Below are positions 12,301 through 26,530 of a stretch of 64,000 bases of DNA, piece by piece. How positions within the stretch are numbered: position 1 is the stretch's first letter; each line of letters opens with the position of its first letter. The notes under the pieces are model-generated. The model was not told where the DNA came from. It saw nothing but the letters and a program-made list of their open reading frames with translations, and ran no database searches. Position numbers and translations under genes: made by a program. The DNA is from Odontesthes bonariensis (lineage: Eukaryota > Chordata > Actinopteri > Atheriniformes > Atherinopsidae): assembly GCF_027942865.1 (NCBI RefSeq), contig NC_134516.1, positions 22,849,822 to 22,913,821 on the forward strand, written 5' to 3'.

Positions 12301-15300
12301 TACATCAAACATTTTGCCTTTTGGTTGAGACTCGCAAAAAGAAAGTTAAAGATGCGAATGAGTCAAAGTCAAAGTTTGAACAATTGTTTTGCCTCTTAAC
12401 AGGTGAAATACTATAACGCAGAGAACTACGAGGTCAACCGTTTTGAGGATGCCATCTTGAAATACCAGGTAGGTCAGAGGTATTTATTAATCACAAGCAA
12501 AGCACAAGAGACGCTAGAGCTTTTTCTCCAACAAAATACTGAAAACACCCACTGAAAGAATGTTTTGTTGTAGTTTGACCGGAATCAGAACAGGTATGTT
12601 CAGACCGATGTCTCGTTAACGCTGCTGTCACAGCTCAGCTGAACAAGGTGCTGGCCAGACTATCCGCTCATATTTATGGCAGTTTCAGCTTCGAAACTAA
12701 GACGGAAAGAATAATGCTCAGAGTCGCTTTCATCATAGCAACACATGCCCGGTTTAACCCGGTTTAGTCGGTGGAGGTGAAAGCTGCTCAGAAGTTGGAA
12801 TAAAGAACTGGATTGTATCAGCTTAAGCATCAAGTCAAACTAGAAGAACAACAAAATTGTTGGAAACCAAATCTAAGCAGAGATTAAGGAGCTACCTTCT
12901 GCTTTTCATCCTCATATTGCTCTGATTTCACTTCTTGGGGAAAGTTTATAGGTTGTGTCCGTTAGCGTGCATTTAATGTTTATCGTCTCCTCTTATTTTA
13001 GGCTTCAGAGTGGAAGACTCAGGCATCGCTGGCCTTTCTCAATCAAACGCAGAACGTCATCATCGGCTCAGGGCTGCTGGCGGGCTCCTTGCTCTGCGCC
13101 TACTTTGTCACTGAAGGAAGGTTCAAGGTGCTGACACAGACATATTTCAACATCTAGACGCCATCTTTGAAAGCACTTGTCCTTTTTAATATAATATCTC
13201 GAAACAAGTTAACATTTCTTTATTTTTTACCGTATGTGAGGAATAACTGCGCTCAATTGACTTGTTCAGCGTGCCAGTGAATACTGCCCTCTCGTCTTAG
13301 GTTGGAGATTTTGTTCTCTTCGGCACATACATCATCCAGCTGTACACTCCTCTCAACTGGTTTGGAACTTACTACAGGTAAGACAAGGCTGAGGAAGCTT
13401 GAAGCTATTTCAAGCTTCAAGCGATTTCTCTGCAGACTAATACACTGCACACCTCTAATCGGTCACATATCATTAAGAGGCTTTTTTTTAGGAATATTTT
13501 GCTTAGTCTGCCTCATTATCAGTCATTATCGTCTAAATATTTGCTCACATGAGCATTTAAGCCTGAAGTGTTGTTACACACTTGATGTCTTCCCTTTCTT
13601 TCTGCAGAATGATCCAAAATTCTTTCATCGACATGGAAAGCATGTTCAAAATATTTGAGGAGGAAGAAGAGGTACATTTTAAAGTGTGAAGTATTTGCAG
13701 TTGTCGTTTCAGTGCTGTGCTTGGAGCTTTCTTCACATTCTGAATGTATCTGCTTCTGCAGGTGAAAGATGAAGTAAATGCTGGGAATCTGCTGTATAAA
13801 CTGGGAAGAGTGGAGTTTGAGAACGTTTACTTCAGCTACACAAATGGGTTTGTTCAACTTTGCTTTGATGCTTTTGGTAAAAAGCTGTGCACAAAGTTTC
13901 CCTGCTAATTGTGAGAGATGAGCAGCCTTTAAATTGTTTTGTTTTACAGCAAGGAGATTCTCAAGGATGTTTCCTTCACAGTTCTTCCAGGACAGACGAT
14001 TGCGCTGGTATGACAAATATTAGTTCGATTTTTACCCTTTCATTAGTGTTATATTAGGTGTACGCTGTATGATGATTATTTTCTGCTATTCTCCCCAAGG
14101 TGGGACCATCTGGATCGGGGAAAAGCACAATCATGCGACTGCTTTTCCGTTTCTATGATGTTCAGGGAGGCTGCATTCGCATTGATGGTCAGGATATCTC
14201 CAAAGTAAGTGTAGGGCACCACAGCAACTGCAAGAGATTATGGAAAAAGTCCAAATTAAATAGAAAATATAGTCAAAATCGCAAGGAATTCACATATGAG
14301 AAGTTTGTTACATAGTATTTAAGACTGAAGTGTACTTTTCATAATCTTTATGAATATTTTGATCCTTGACATTCAACTCTGTTACACAACATGATAAATC
14401 AAAGTAAGTTTAAGTCAAATTGACACATAGAATCAGTAACAGAATGATGTTATGTTGCTGCATGATATGCATCAGAAGCTGCTGTACATTAATTAAAGCA
14501 ATACTCCGGAGTAGATTCAACCTGGGGTCATTTGAACCGTGATATCCAGCCAAGTAGCCCACCCGCAGTTTTTTCGATATTGGCTGAACATCAGCTGAGT
14601 TACTGAGTTATCCCGAATAGCTTCGTACAAGGGTTAATGGAACCTGGCAGTATCTCCAAAATTACCACACTAAAATCACATGCCATGACACCAAACTTCT
14701 ACAGTAGTACAAATATGGTCTGTACTCACAAAACGATGCATTTGGAAGTTTGAAAATAGTCCAGGAGTTTATTATTATCAACACAAGCCTGATAGCCTTT
14801 CTGCTGCTAAAGCTGCGTCGACGTCACTTCCTTGATCTGGGAGCTTCAAAGTAAGATGAGGGTTGATCTACTACTGTAGACAACAAAGCAAGGCTGCTCA
14901 ATTTCTCCATTGATAAAATAATTTCCCAACTCTACAACATAAAAATTCATAAAAAAAACATGTAGAATATAGCATATACTTTGTTGTCTACAGTAGTAGA
15001 TCAACCCTCATCTTACTTTGAAGCTCCCAGATCAAGGAAGTGACGTCGACGCAGCTTTAGCAGCAGAGAAGCTATCAGGCTTGTGTTGATAATAATAAAC
15101 TCCTGGACTATTTTCAAACTTCCAAATGCATCGCTTTGTGAGTACAGACCATATTTGTACTACTGTAGAAGTTTGGTGTCATGGCATGTGATTTTAGTGT
15201 GGTAATTTTGGAGATACTGCCAGGTTCCATTAACCCTTGTACGAAGCTATTCGGGATAACTCAGTAACTCAGCTGATGTTCAGCCAATATCGAAAAAACT

Positions 15301-16654
15301 GCGGGTGGGCTACTTGGCTGGATGTCACGGTTCAAATGACCCCAGGTTGAATCTACTCCGGGGTATCGCTTTAATGTGCAGCTGAAGGCATCAGCCACTT
15401 GTGAGCGTAAGTTAGCCCCATTCTCTCAGGAATGCCAGGAGTAATAGATGCTGTTTTTACAGGCATTCTACAGTCATTACTTTGTCTCTCCTCAGGTAAA
15501 GCAAACATCTCTGCGAGCTCATATTGGCGTGGTTCCCCAGGATACTGTGCTCTTCAATGACACAATCAGGGATAACATCCGCTATGGTCGCATCTCAGCC
15601 AGTGACCAGGAGGTGGAGGAGGCTGCTGTAGCTGCAGATATACACGATAAAATCATGGCCTTCCCCGAAGGTAATCCCTCTTTTTTTATATATTCACCTT
15701 AAAGATTTGAACTTAATACAAAATGCCTCCCCTTTGTGATTTGTACTCAGTTGTACTCATCTAAAGAGAATGAATATATTCTAAACTGGACTGCGAAGCA
15801 CCGACCATCAGTTTTGAAATGAAGGTGGAGGGGCTGTGTCTTATCGCTGAATAATTGTAATTGTAGCCATTCACCTGTGTTTGTGTCTGTTAGGTTATGA
15901 TACACAGGTGGGCGAAAGGGGTCTGAAGCTTAGTGGAGGAGAGAAACAGAGGGTGGCCATCGCCAGAACTATCCTCAAAGCACCACAGATCATCCTTCTC
16001 GATGAGGTATCTGACGTATTGCACTATGAATGTGCACTGGGTCTTATGACTTTTATCTATGGGACAGCATTTAAAAGCTTAAAGTCCCTGCTGTTATTTG
16101 AAATCTGATAACCCAGTCTCTCTGTAGGCTACATCTGCGCTGGACACACAGACAGAGCGCAACATCCAGGCCTCTCTGGCTAAAGTCTGTGCCAATCGTA
16201 CAACAGTTGTTGTAGCCCACAGGTAACAGATCCCTGTGATTCTATTTATTTCCCCCCAAAAGGTTCAGTTTTGTTTAGTTTTTTTTTCCAACTGATGGGT
16301 CCATTTTGTGTACACAAAAGGCTGTCCACCATTATCGGAGCAGACCAGATTCTGGTTATCAGCGATGGCCGGGTCGCCGAGCGTGGACGGTAAGTGTGGC
16401 TTGTTGACCTGCCTCTCTAAATATTAAATATGTTGCACATTCTTCTGTTCTCTTAGCTGTAAGTAACACCCATCTATCTATCCATCCATCCAAGACACGA
16501 TGAGTTGATGCTCAAAGAAGGCCTGTACGCAGACATGTGGTCGAAGCAACAGCAGGGCCAGGACTCAGATTCCTCCTCAGATACCGAAGCTAAAGATCGC
16601 AAGTCTGAGAAACTGCAGCCACCGTCGACCTCATCAGGCCACCCTGGGCACTGA
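9321..16654 (+). CDS. abcb6: ATP-binding cassette sub-family B member 6
   Basis: Half-size ABC transporter linked to porphyrin/heme handling in mitochondria and endolysosomes. Nineteen coding exons join in phase to 852 codons (human about 842): 9321-9836, 10688-10828, 11006-11195, 11379-11471, 11577-11769, 11958-12079, 12190-12299, 12403-12468, 13002-13127, 13301-13377, 13608-13671, 13762-13847, 13950-14007, 14100-14204, 15496-15670, 15894-16006, 16128-16222, 16321-16389, 16495-16654. Exon 1 encodes the hydrophobic N-terminal TMD0 typical of ABCB6. Exons 3-10 encode the core membrane domain. Walker [10 protein letters not shown] is at about 616-624, signature LSGGEKQ at 720-726, Walker B IILLDE at 740-745, and the H-loop histidine at 776. 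All ATPase motifs are intact. The ATG at 9321 follows a cagcc context eight bases into the exon. Intron 14 carries a large fold-back element. Confidence 0.97.
14493..15374. mobile_element. Fold-back (long inverted repeat) element in ABCB6 intron 14
   Basis: Two arms of 396 bp each (14493-14888 and 14979-15374) are reverse complements with about six differences by eye, all transitions, and no indels. They enclose a 90-bp AT-rich spacer. Both outer ends read TTAAAGC, so TTAA lies at each border; this fits a TTAA target duplication of piggyBac type but could also be part of the inverted repeat. There is no coding capacity, so it is a non-autonomous element. The near-identity of the arms means recent insertion or recent arm homogenisation. 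In the pre-mRNA it would form a hairpin of nearly 400 bp between the Walker A exon and the next exon. Confidence 0.92.
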
Positions 16655-17815
16655 ATGTATTTATTATTATACAAACGGCCACATTTTTTTACTCCCCCTT
16701 TTTAGAAAGTTGATACTTTGTTTAAAAGTGACAGAACACTGAAAGAGGTGAGAAGGTGTTATTTATTTTTGGGATTTTCCAACTAAATGTGCAATGCCAG
16801 GTCATGGAGAAAAGGGACGGTGCCTTAAAAAGTGAGGTGGCGGAAACACTATGTGCAAATATCAACGTACACACTTGTTAAAATGTCTCGTAGCTCTGGT
16901 TGTACCAAAATTTTAATCTGGAGGATATTAGCAATAAATTCAAAGTGTTAGCTCAAGTAAAAAGACTGGTGACATCATAACTGCATTTAAATACAAAAGA
17001 ATGAGCAGGTTTTTAGATTTTAAGCTGAAAACATACTATTAGATGCTCCTCTATTGTTTATTTATGTTTTGTTATTTAGCATGAGAATTGGTTGATTTGT
17101 GTTACCCGTCATAAACAAAACTGGCTTTTTATTTTGCCCGGTGGAGCTTTAAATCGTCTGACTCAAAAGGGAATGCAAAAATGGAAAAAGAAATCAAATT
17201 CCAGCCTCGGTGCGTCGTGTTAAGTTGAGAAGCTGATGATTCTGTTTCCTACAGAACAATATATGAATGAGTCTGGAGTCTGTGTACAAGCTGTCAGGGA
17301 TTTAGTTTTTTTGTTTTTAAGCTTTTGGTTGTTTAATTTTGAGCTAAGCTGTTTTTTAAAGTGATACTGTTTTTAGGAGACGTGTGAGCATTTGTTCACA
17401 CTTCAAACGTTAAGTTAAGGTGAAATGATTGTCTGATAATGTCAATTATATAGTCAATAACCTGTACATATAAAGTCATAAATGCTGTTTTTGACATATA
17501 TTTATGGAGTTGTACAATCCATGTCTATCTGCCATTGGCAGTTAAACTTAAGACTTTTCACTTGGCTGACAGCTTTTTGCTCAACTGACTATTCAAAATG
17601 TCTGTACTGAAAATACATACTATTATACTTAATCGTCCACACAGTAAGAATACTCTTACTTAATATGTGCTATGTAAGTGTACAGTATACAGTCATACCC
17701 AGCATTGCTGTATATCATTTGCTGTCTTATGTCTACCTCACAGAAGGTGTCCATTATATAACTGTGTAAATACTCAGATTTGTCTTGCAATTTCGGAATA
17801 AACAAAAGTTTTTTT
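16655..17815 (+). promoter_or_regulatory. abcb6: ABCB6 3' UTR with polyadenylation signal
   Basis: AT-rich non-coding sequence follows the ABCB6 stop. A canonical AATAAA lies at 17797-17802; an earlier one near 16934 could give a shorter transcript. Bases 16797-16838 are the segment also present in the upstream ABCB6 relic. The next gene starts only about 370 bp past the distal signal. Confidence 0.6.
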
Positions 17816-17999
17816 CACATGTTTTCAGGCTATAAAATCAATAGCTAACCCTCTCCGATGCAGTTATTTAAAGACGCTGTAAACTTTAATAATTTAAAAT
17901 TTAAAAAATCTGAAGCTTTTCATCAATGAAAACCCCATAACTTTAATATTTGCATGCAGAAGTTGGAGCTTCTTGTACTTGTGAAACTTGTGTAACAGC

Positions 18000-18169
18000 G
18001 CGCCACCCTGCACGTGTATGTGTCTGGAAAAGGAAGTAAACAGCTGGAGGATTCGTCGTCACTGACTGTCCCCGCTTAGGGTGTGTTTCAAGCTGAGCTT
18101 CACCGAACAGGCGGGGGCAGGCCGGGCAGACGTCTTTTTCCATATTCGGTGGACTAATGCGCAGTAGAT
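18000..18169 (+). promoter_or_regulatory. cnppd1: CNPPD1 promoter / 5' UTR
   Basis: A short CpG-richer, GC-richer stretch directly upstream of the CNPPD1 start codon, contrasting with AT-rich sequence on both sides. No TATA box is obvious. The promoter must be compact, because the ABCB6 poly(A) signal is only about 370 bp upstream of the CNPPD1 ATG. Confidence 0.45.
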
Positions 18170-20908
<2,739 letters not shown>

Positions 20909-22200
20909 AAAGAGATCGCAGCTCGTCAGCCTGCAGCGATCAACTCTGGAAAACTGAACCAGCATTGTTTTAACGCCTCCTCAACTTCTCTTAAGTCATG
21001 TTTTTTTTTGTTTAATTTTACAGATGTAGAATGCAGGTGCACTTTTCAGATGGGGTGAGTTGAGACAGCATAGGGTGAAAGTACATTTATAGTGCAGTGG
21101 TGCAGAATAAAACAAAAGCAAGACGGTGCGATAGATGCTCTTATTTTTTTGTTTTACTGCAGCTATCACAGGATGTACGGAGATCATTTAATGTTTTCTT
21201 CAGTAGCAACAAAACTGTTTTGCTGCTCTCATCAGATCTGTCAGATGTGGATGAAGGGCCTTTGGTGATGAATGTGTTTTGAGTTATTATATTACAGCCA
21301 TAATGTTTAAAGGCGTTAACTACTTGGCATGTTGATGAAAGTGTGTGAAGGTCGCACGGCATATCTATTAGTTGATGGCTTCGCTGTAAGTTTTCTTTTA
21401 CTTTTAATGATCCGGCTGTATAAGAAGAAGGGACTAAACTCATTTATTGTACACTTTGCTCACCCATATGTATGCCTTGTTGCCATATGTTCTTCATGCA
21501 CATCCGACTCTGTTCAAATGTATGCGTAAAGCACTGATTTTTGTACACCACGTACATTCTTTTCTTTTTGTTGCAAAGCCTGTCCTTGATCACTTTCCTC
21601 TCCATGTAAGCGAAGGTATCAGAAATGGGAAGTAGACAGTAGAGTGCAAATATCACTGGCCTCAAAGAAATTAAAAACAACTTATAGTTTTTTATATTTA
21701 GCATGTTCTCTCTATAGTCAACGATATTCACCAGAATTTATGTGGCGACAGGATGGCACGTGGTTTTATAGCTGCTTTCCTGTCACAGGGTTCTGACCAC
21801 ATTTTCTCCTCTGTGTTGAAGGGATGGGTTCCAGGGGTTTCACGCAGTTCCTCGCTGGTTTTTGGTTTTGTGTACGACACGTTAAAGGTTAACTGCTGCG
21901 TTTTATTTGCCGGTGATGTCTAGAATTTGCACATCTGGCTCTGTTTTGATCTAAAGCATCTGTCAGCAGCTCTGTCTCCATGTTTTTGAAACGCCAGAGA
22001 GAAATTTAGAAAAATAATTTTTATGTGGCCGTTTACACTTAAACATTTACTTTGTTATTGAACCCCTTGAGAAAAAGGCTATGAGCATTTGAATTTGATA
22101 CACTTTGGAGCACAGAAACATTTAATTTTGTACACAGTGTAAAATGAAAATGGCGTCAAATGTATAGAAAAACCCAGAATTAATAAATGCTTTTCTTTGA
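20909..22200 (+). promoter_or_regulatory. cnppd1: CNPPD1 3' UTR with polyadenylation signal
   Basis: Long AT-rich untranslated region after the CNPPD1 stop. AATAAA lies at 22182-22187, and a possible earlier signal (AGAATAAAAC) lies near 21107. No other gene is seen in this stretch. Confidence 0.55.
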
Positions 22201-22817
22201 GCACTTTTGTTTGTTGTTATTTGTTTTTCTCTTTGAAACACGACTCACAGGTTGATGCCCAACAATAAGCTTGGTTAGTTTGGTCATTTTTTATGTGACT
22301 TTGACATTGCATCCATCTTGAAGTCATGTTCCGCTGTGCGAGTGTTACGCCAATCTGCAGTGGATAGCCTCAGGCAAATTTGTCTAATTTACTTCTCCAG
22401 GCTAATGTATATAAACATTTAAGAAGGCACATTAATGATGAGTGTCTATGGACAAGGAGGCAGATATCTTGTTATGGTACAACATGGAGGGTCCCTCCCC
22501 TTGAACCAGTGCCAGCTTCTTTTACCCCTCCCCTGCCTCGACCCTGGCTTGACATTCCACTGGAGAGCTCCTAATATAGACCCAACTGCTTTGTAGAAAA
22601 GGGTAACAAACCACTCTCCGGCGTTTGCTTCTTTGAAATCAGCTTTTTTCATGGAGTTATGGAGCCTCTTCCACAGGTGAAATGTTATTTTGGGATGACC
22701 ATAATCAGGGGGGGTTCATGAAGTTAAAGCTATTATTGAAACAAGTAGTCCTGTGAAAGGATTTCAAACCGTTTTGAAAATCGTTATGTGGAGAATGTTA
22801 CACTTGATGTGTTGTAG
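22201..22817. other. CNPPD1-PRKAG3 spacer; PRKAG3 first exon unresolved
   Basis: The PRKAG3 start codon should lie here or in the adjacent 3' UTR region. One candidate, an ATG at 22650 with a donor at 22677, gives the wrong phase for the next exon. An ATG run at 22435-22460 has no convincing donor. I therefore leave the first exon uncalled. Confidence 0.5.
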
Positions 22818-25800
22818 GTGTCATCGTCCGAGGAGAAGCAGAGAATTCAGAAGCAAGGTACGTTTCCAAAGACTGGCTCATGTTTGCTATTCTATTGGAT
22901 CGCATAAATGTGCAGATGTGGCGAATTTCGGTGTCCTGTTGGTGTACATTTGTCAGCATGTATGTGAAGCTGTGTGCATTGATATTTTCACGTCCATACG
23001 TAGTCCCTGTGAAAACAGTGTATTGATCAGCTGTTGTATTTTCTCGTAGAGGCTGATGCCACAGTCTACTTAAATTTCATGAAAAGCCATCGTTGCTATG
23101 ATGCCATTCCAACCAGCTGTAAACTGGTCATATTTGATACCACACTACAAGTAAGGTCACAGCTTTTCTAAAAGCTCTTTCTATTAAAAAGTTCTATTAA
23201 AAACATATGCTCATTTTCAATTTGATAGGGACAACGTGTTTCTAAAAGGTGGGGCAGGCAACAAAATATTGGCAATCCAATGCCAGAATCAATAAAGTAT
23301 CTAAAGAAATGAGGGGGATAAAAGCCCCCGGTGGATAGTCTTATAACTGATCAGATTAATAAGCAGGAAGGGATCATGACTGGGTATAAAAGAGGGCATC
23401 CCACAGACACTGGTGACATCCTTTTCCCGAAAGGAATTGCTTATTTCAGCAGAAACATGGCTAAACTACGTTTAACTTTTTCAAAGGGACAATAGCCTTT
23501 CTTGGTTTCATTTATAGGCTTTAAATAGTTTAGAATATTTGCATTAAGTTATCGCTTATATTGTACATCCTATACAGCCTCTAGCCTGTTGGAGGTACAA
23601 CATTGTATTCATTTCTCTGACTGTGACTTTATTTACTCACAAAGGTGAAAAAGGCCTTTTTTGCACTGGTTGCAAATGGCTTGAGGGCTGCGCCTCTATG
23701 GGACAGCAAGTTGCAGAGATTTGTGGGTGAGATGCCAACTTTTCTCCATGAATGTACTGACAACTGTCAGTTCAAAAGAACAAGGATATGCATCTTTCTC
23801 TGCCACAGGTATGCTGACTATCACAGATTTCATCAACATCCTCCATTGCTATTACAAGTCTCCCATGGTGAGCATGAGTATACCACACTTTAAAGCCATA
23901 TATCTTATTCTATGCATAATGTTTGTGGAGTTATTATGTCACTATTTTAGAAAAGCATTATAGATCCTTTTCCATTCTGGTCTCTGTGCCAGATTTATGT
24001 TGTTTCTAATCTCGTTTTGGTCGTTTTATCACTCATTTTGGGGATTTTGTGTCTGATGTGGATGATCTTGCATCATTTAGTAATTTTGCCTCTCTGTGTG
24101 GTTGTGTTTCCCCCATATGTTTTTTGCTTCATTTAGGAGGTTTTGCATCAATTTCTGGTCATTTGGCATCTCTTCGTGGCTCATATTCTCCTCATTTTTG
24201 CAGATTTTTGTGGTTCTGTGTTTTATAACTCTGGTGGTTATGGGTCACATTTTGGTCCTCTTGCATCTTTCTAGACATCTCTGTGTTTCTTTTCTTTTTC
24301 TTTTTTCAATTTTGTGTCATGTTAGAATTAATGTGTGACTCGTTCTGGTTGCTTTAAATCTCCAATGTGTCACATTTGAAACATTCGGTCATTTATTTCT
24401 CTTTGTTTTCTTTCCCTTTGTGGTCTTTTTGTCTCTTCGTAGTTGTCTCTGTCGTACTTTGGCCATTTTGGATATTTCGCGATATCTTTTTGGGATATAT
24501 GTTTATATGTCTGAGATAAGTCAGAGGCACTTCCTGGGCCCCTGGGCATGTGCCTACTGGGCCTGCTCATAGATCTGTTCAAGGAAGCACCAATATCATA
24601 GATCACATGGATTGTTAGTTGACAGATTGCTCATTATTGTAGGCCAAAGACAGTAATGAAGAAGATAAAACCAAGCTTTATCAGTCAGTGAGAGTTAGAG
24701 GAGTTTTTTTAGGCACGAGCTGCCAGTTTTTGGATCTAAAACTAGTAACTCATATGTTGAGTTTTCCCTCCGAAGGTCCAAATGTATGGTCTGGAGAGCC
24801 AGAAGATTGAGACATGGAGAGGTGATTCACTTCGAAGTAAATAACCAGCACAGATAAATGGCATTATCTCTATGCGTGCATCTCAGTGAATTTCCATTTG
24901 AGCTCTCCCTGTTCTTCTATCCAGATGTCTACTTACAGTATCCCAATCAGTTCCTCATTAGTATTTCTCCAGAGGCCAGGTGAGTGCACACATCAGTTGG
25001 TGTGAATTCCACTTGTCTATCCGTCAAAGCAGTAAATTCCTCTGCTATCTCTTCCCCTACTTTAGCCTCTTTGATGCCATCTATTCCCTACTCAGACACA
25101 AGATCCACAGGCTACCTGTGATCGATCCAGAGTCTGGGAATGTCCTGCACATTCTGACCCACAAAAGAATCCTCAAGTTCCTCCATATATTTGTGAGCCT
25201 AACCTGATGTTTATGTCTGTAAATACCCGATGGCGTGCATGGTCTTAAACTACCGTTTGGTGTTTGGAGACTTTCAGGGTAAAAAGCTTCCCAGGCCAGC
25301 GTTCATCCAGAGGCAGATCCAGGAGCTTGGGATAGGAACTTTCAGGAACATCGCCACAGTCCAGCAAACAGCATCACTTTATGATGCCCTCTCCATTTTT
25401 GTGGAGAGGCGTGTGTCAGCACTGCCGGTGGTGGATGAACAAGGTATACGTTCTTACAGTAAGCGTTTTCATCTACCTGTAATTATCAGCGTCGGTATCG
25501 ATTTCAGCATCCAACAATTTATTTTCTCAGGCAAAGTGGTAGCACTCTACTCAAGATTTGATGTCATTGTGAGTATTGTAGAGATTTCTAGTTTAAGACT
25601 CTATTCGTCACAGCACGTTGCCGCCTCCCTTCTTCCTTATCATAGGAGAGTTTGCTGTCTTTCTCAGAAATGATCTGTTTACTCCATGGCAGAATGTAGC
25701 AGCCGAGAAGACTTACAACAATCTGGACATGACCATGCAGGAGGCCGTTCGCAGGCGCACATGTTACGTTGAGGGTGTGATCAAGTGCCGTCCGGATGAA

Positions 25801-26033
25801 ACTTTGGAAACAATTATTGACCGAATAGTCACAGCTGAGGTAAGTGTTTCCCTGACCTTTATCAGATTTCCGATCACAGCGTAAAGGAAGATCATTCGTT
25901 TGCTTCCTTCTCCCAGGTCCATCGGCTGGTCCTGGTGGACGGGGCCGATGTGGTAAAGGGCATCGTTTCTCTGTCAGACCTGCTGCAGGCCATGGTCTTA
26001 ACCCCTGCAGGTATTGATGCCCTTTTGTCCTAG
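22818..26033 (+). CDS. prkag3: AMP-activated protein kinase, gamma-3 type subunit (5' end missing)
   Basis: Nucleotide-sensing regulatory subunit of AMPK. Eleven exons join in phase: 22818-22857, 23050-23150, 23645-23726, 23809-23867, 24776-24821, 24925-24979, 25066-25192, 25278-25443, 25531-25568, 25693-25839, 25917-26033, giving 326 codons without the start. They cover all four CBS repeats. Family landmarks are [87 protein letters not shown] and VHRLVLVD. The C-terminus [21 protein letters not shown] matches gamma-3 (SDILQALVLSPAGIDALGA) better than gamma-1 or gamma-2. The visible N-terminal segment before the first CBS motif is short (about 20 residues), unlike the long extension of mammalian gamma-3, unless more exons lie upstream. 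The intron at 23868-24775 holds a degenerate tandem repeat. Confidence 0.93.
23225..23470. repeat. Possible degraded DNA-transposon-like repeat
   Basis: Inside the PRKAG3 intron the stretch containing 'gggtataaaagagggcatcc' has the look of a dispersed fish repeat I associate with non-autonomous DNA transposons. Borders and terminal repeats cannot be seen. Weak call from recognition alone. Confidence 0.3.
23985..24600. repeat. Degenerate ~21-bp minisatellite-like dispersed repeat, copy 1
   Basis: The PRKAG3 intron here is built of imperfect T/G-rich units resembling TTTTGTGTCTCTTTGTGGTCA, for example 'gttttggtcgttttatcact', 'attttgcctctctgtgtggt' and 'ggtctttttgtctcttcgta'. It ends in a unique tail containing 'cctgggcccctgggcatg' and 'gggcctgctcatagatctg'. 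The same unit type and tail occur in dispersed copies in many teleosts. A second related tract lies at 53985-54330. Confidence 0.6.
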
Positions 26034-26530
26034 CACTGGACAACAGTGGCCCCCCGTTCCTCCTTTACTGCCTGCTTGAGTCCTGGAAGCGCATCAGATC
26101 AGGTGAGCTCAGGAACCTCTTTCACACCCCAAACAACCCCCACACTCTGTGGTCTGGTCACAGACAAATAGAGCTCTTATTTAGGAAACAGTCGAGAAGC
26201 ATTCTTGCTGTAGTTCACGCAACCTCGGCAGCTTGACTGATGCATTGCTTCATATTCTAAGGATTCCAGATGCTGATTCAATTCTTATGGTTGGTATTCG
26301 TGTCTTTCAGGAATTGACATGAGACAAAAATGTGAGATGACAAGTGGTGGACAACTTCCCTGCCTGTGATGCTGATGTTAAGACATTAAAATGTCTTCCA
26401 CGATCAATGACTTTGCCAACTATTAATAGACAGTTCATAGAGGTTTGATGCTCTAATGCATCTTCCGAGACCCCCAGTAATATTGGCTTTGTTTGCTTAT
26501 TATGATACTCTATGTCTGTAATAAATTTAT
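26034..26530 (+). promoter_or_regulatory. prkag3: PRKAG3 3' UTR with polyadenylation signal
   Basis: Non-coding sequence after the PRKAG3 stop; a canonical AATAAA lies at 26520-26525. A donor-like gtgagc near 26102 with an acceptor-like ttcag near 26310 may mark a 3' UTR intron, but this is not certain. Confidence 0.5.

Noticed and set aside
22650-22676. ATG with a donor at 22677 as the PRKAG3 first exon
   Set aside because: It ends in phase 2, while the next exon must begin in phase 0 to read the CBS region.
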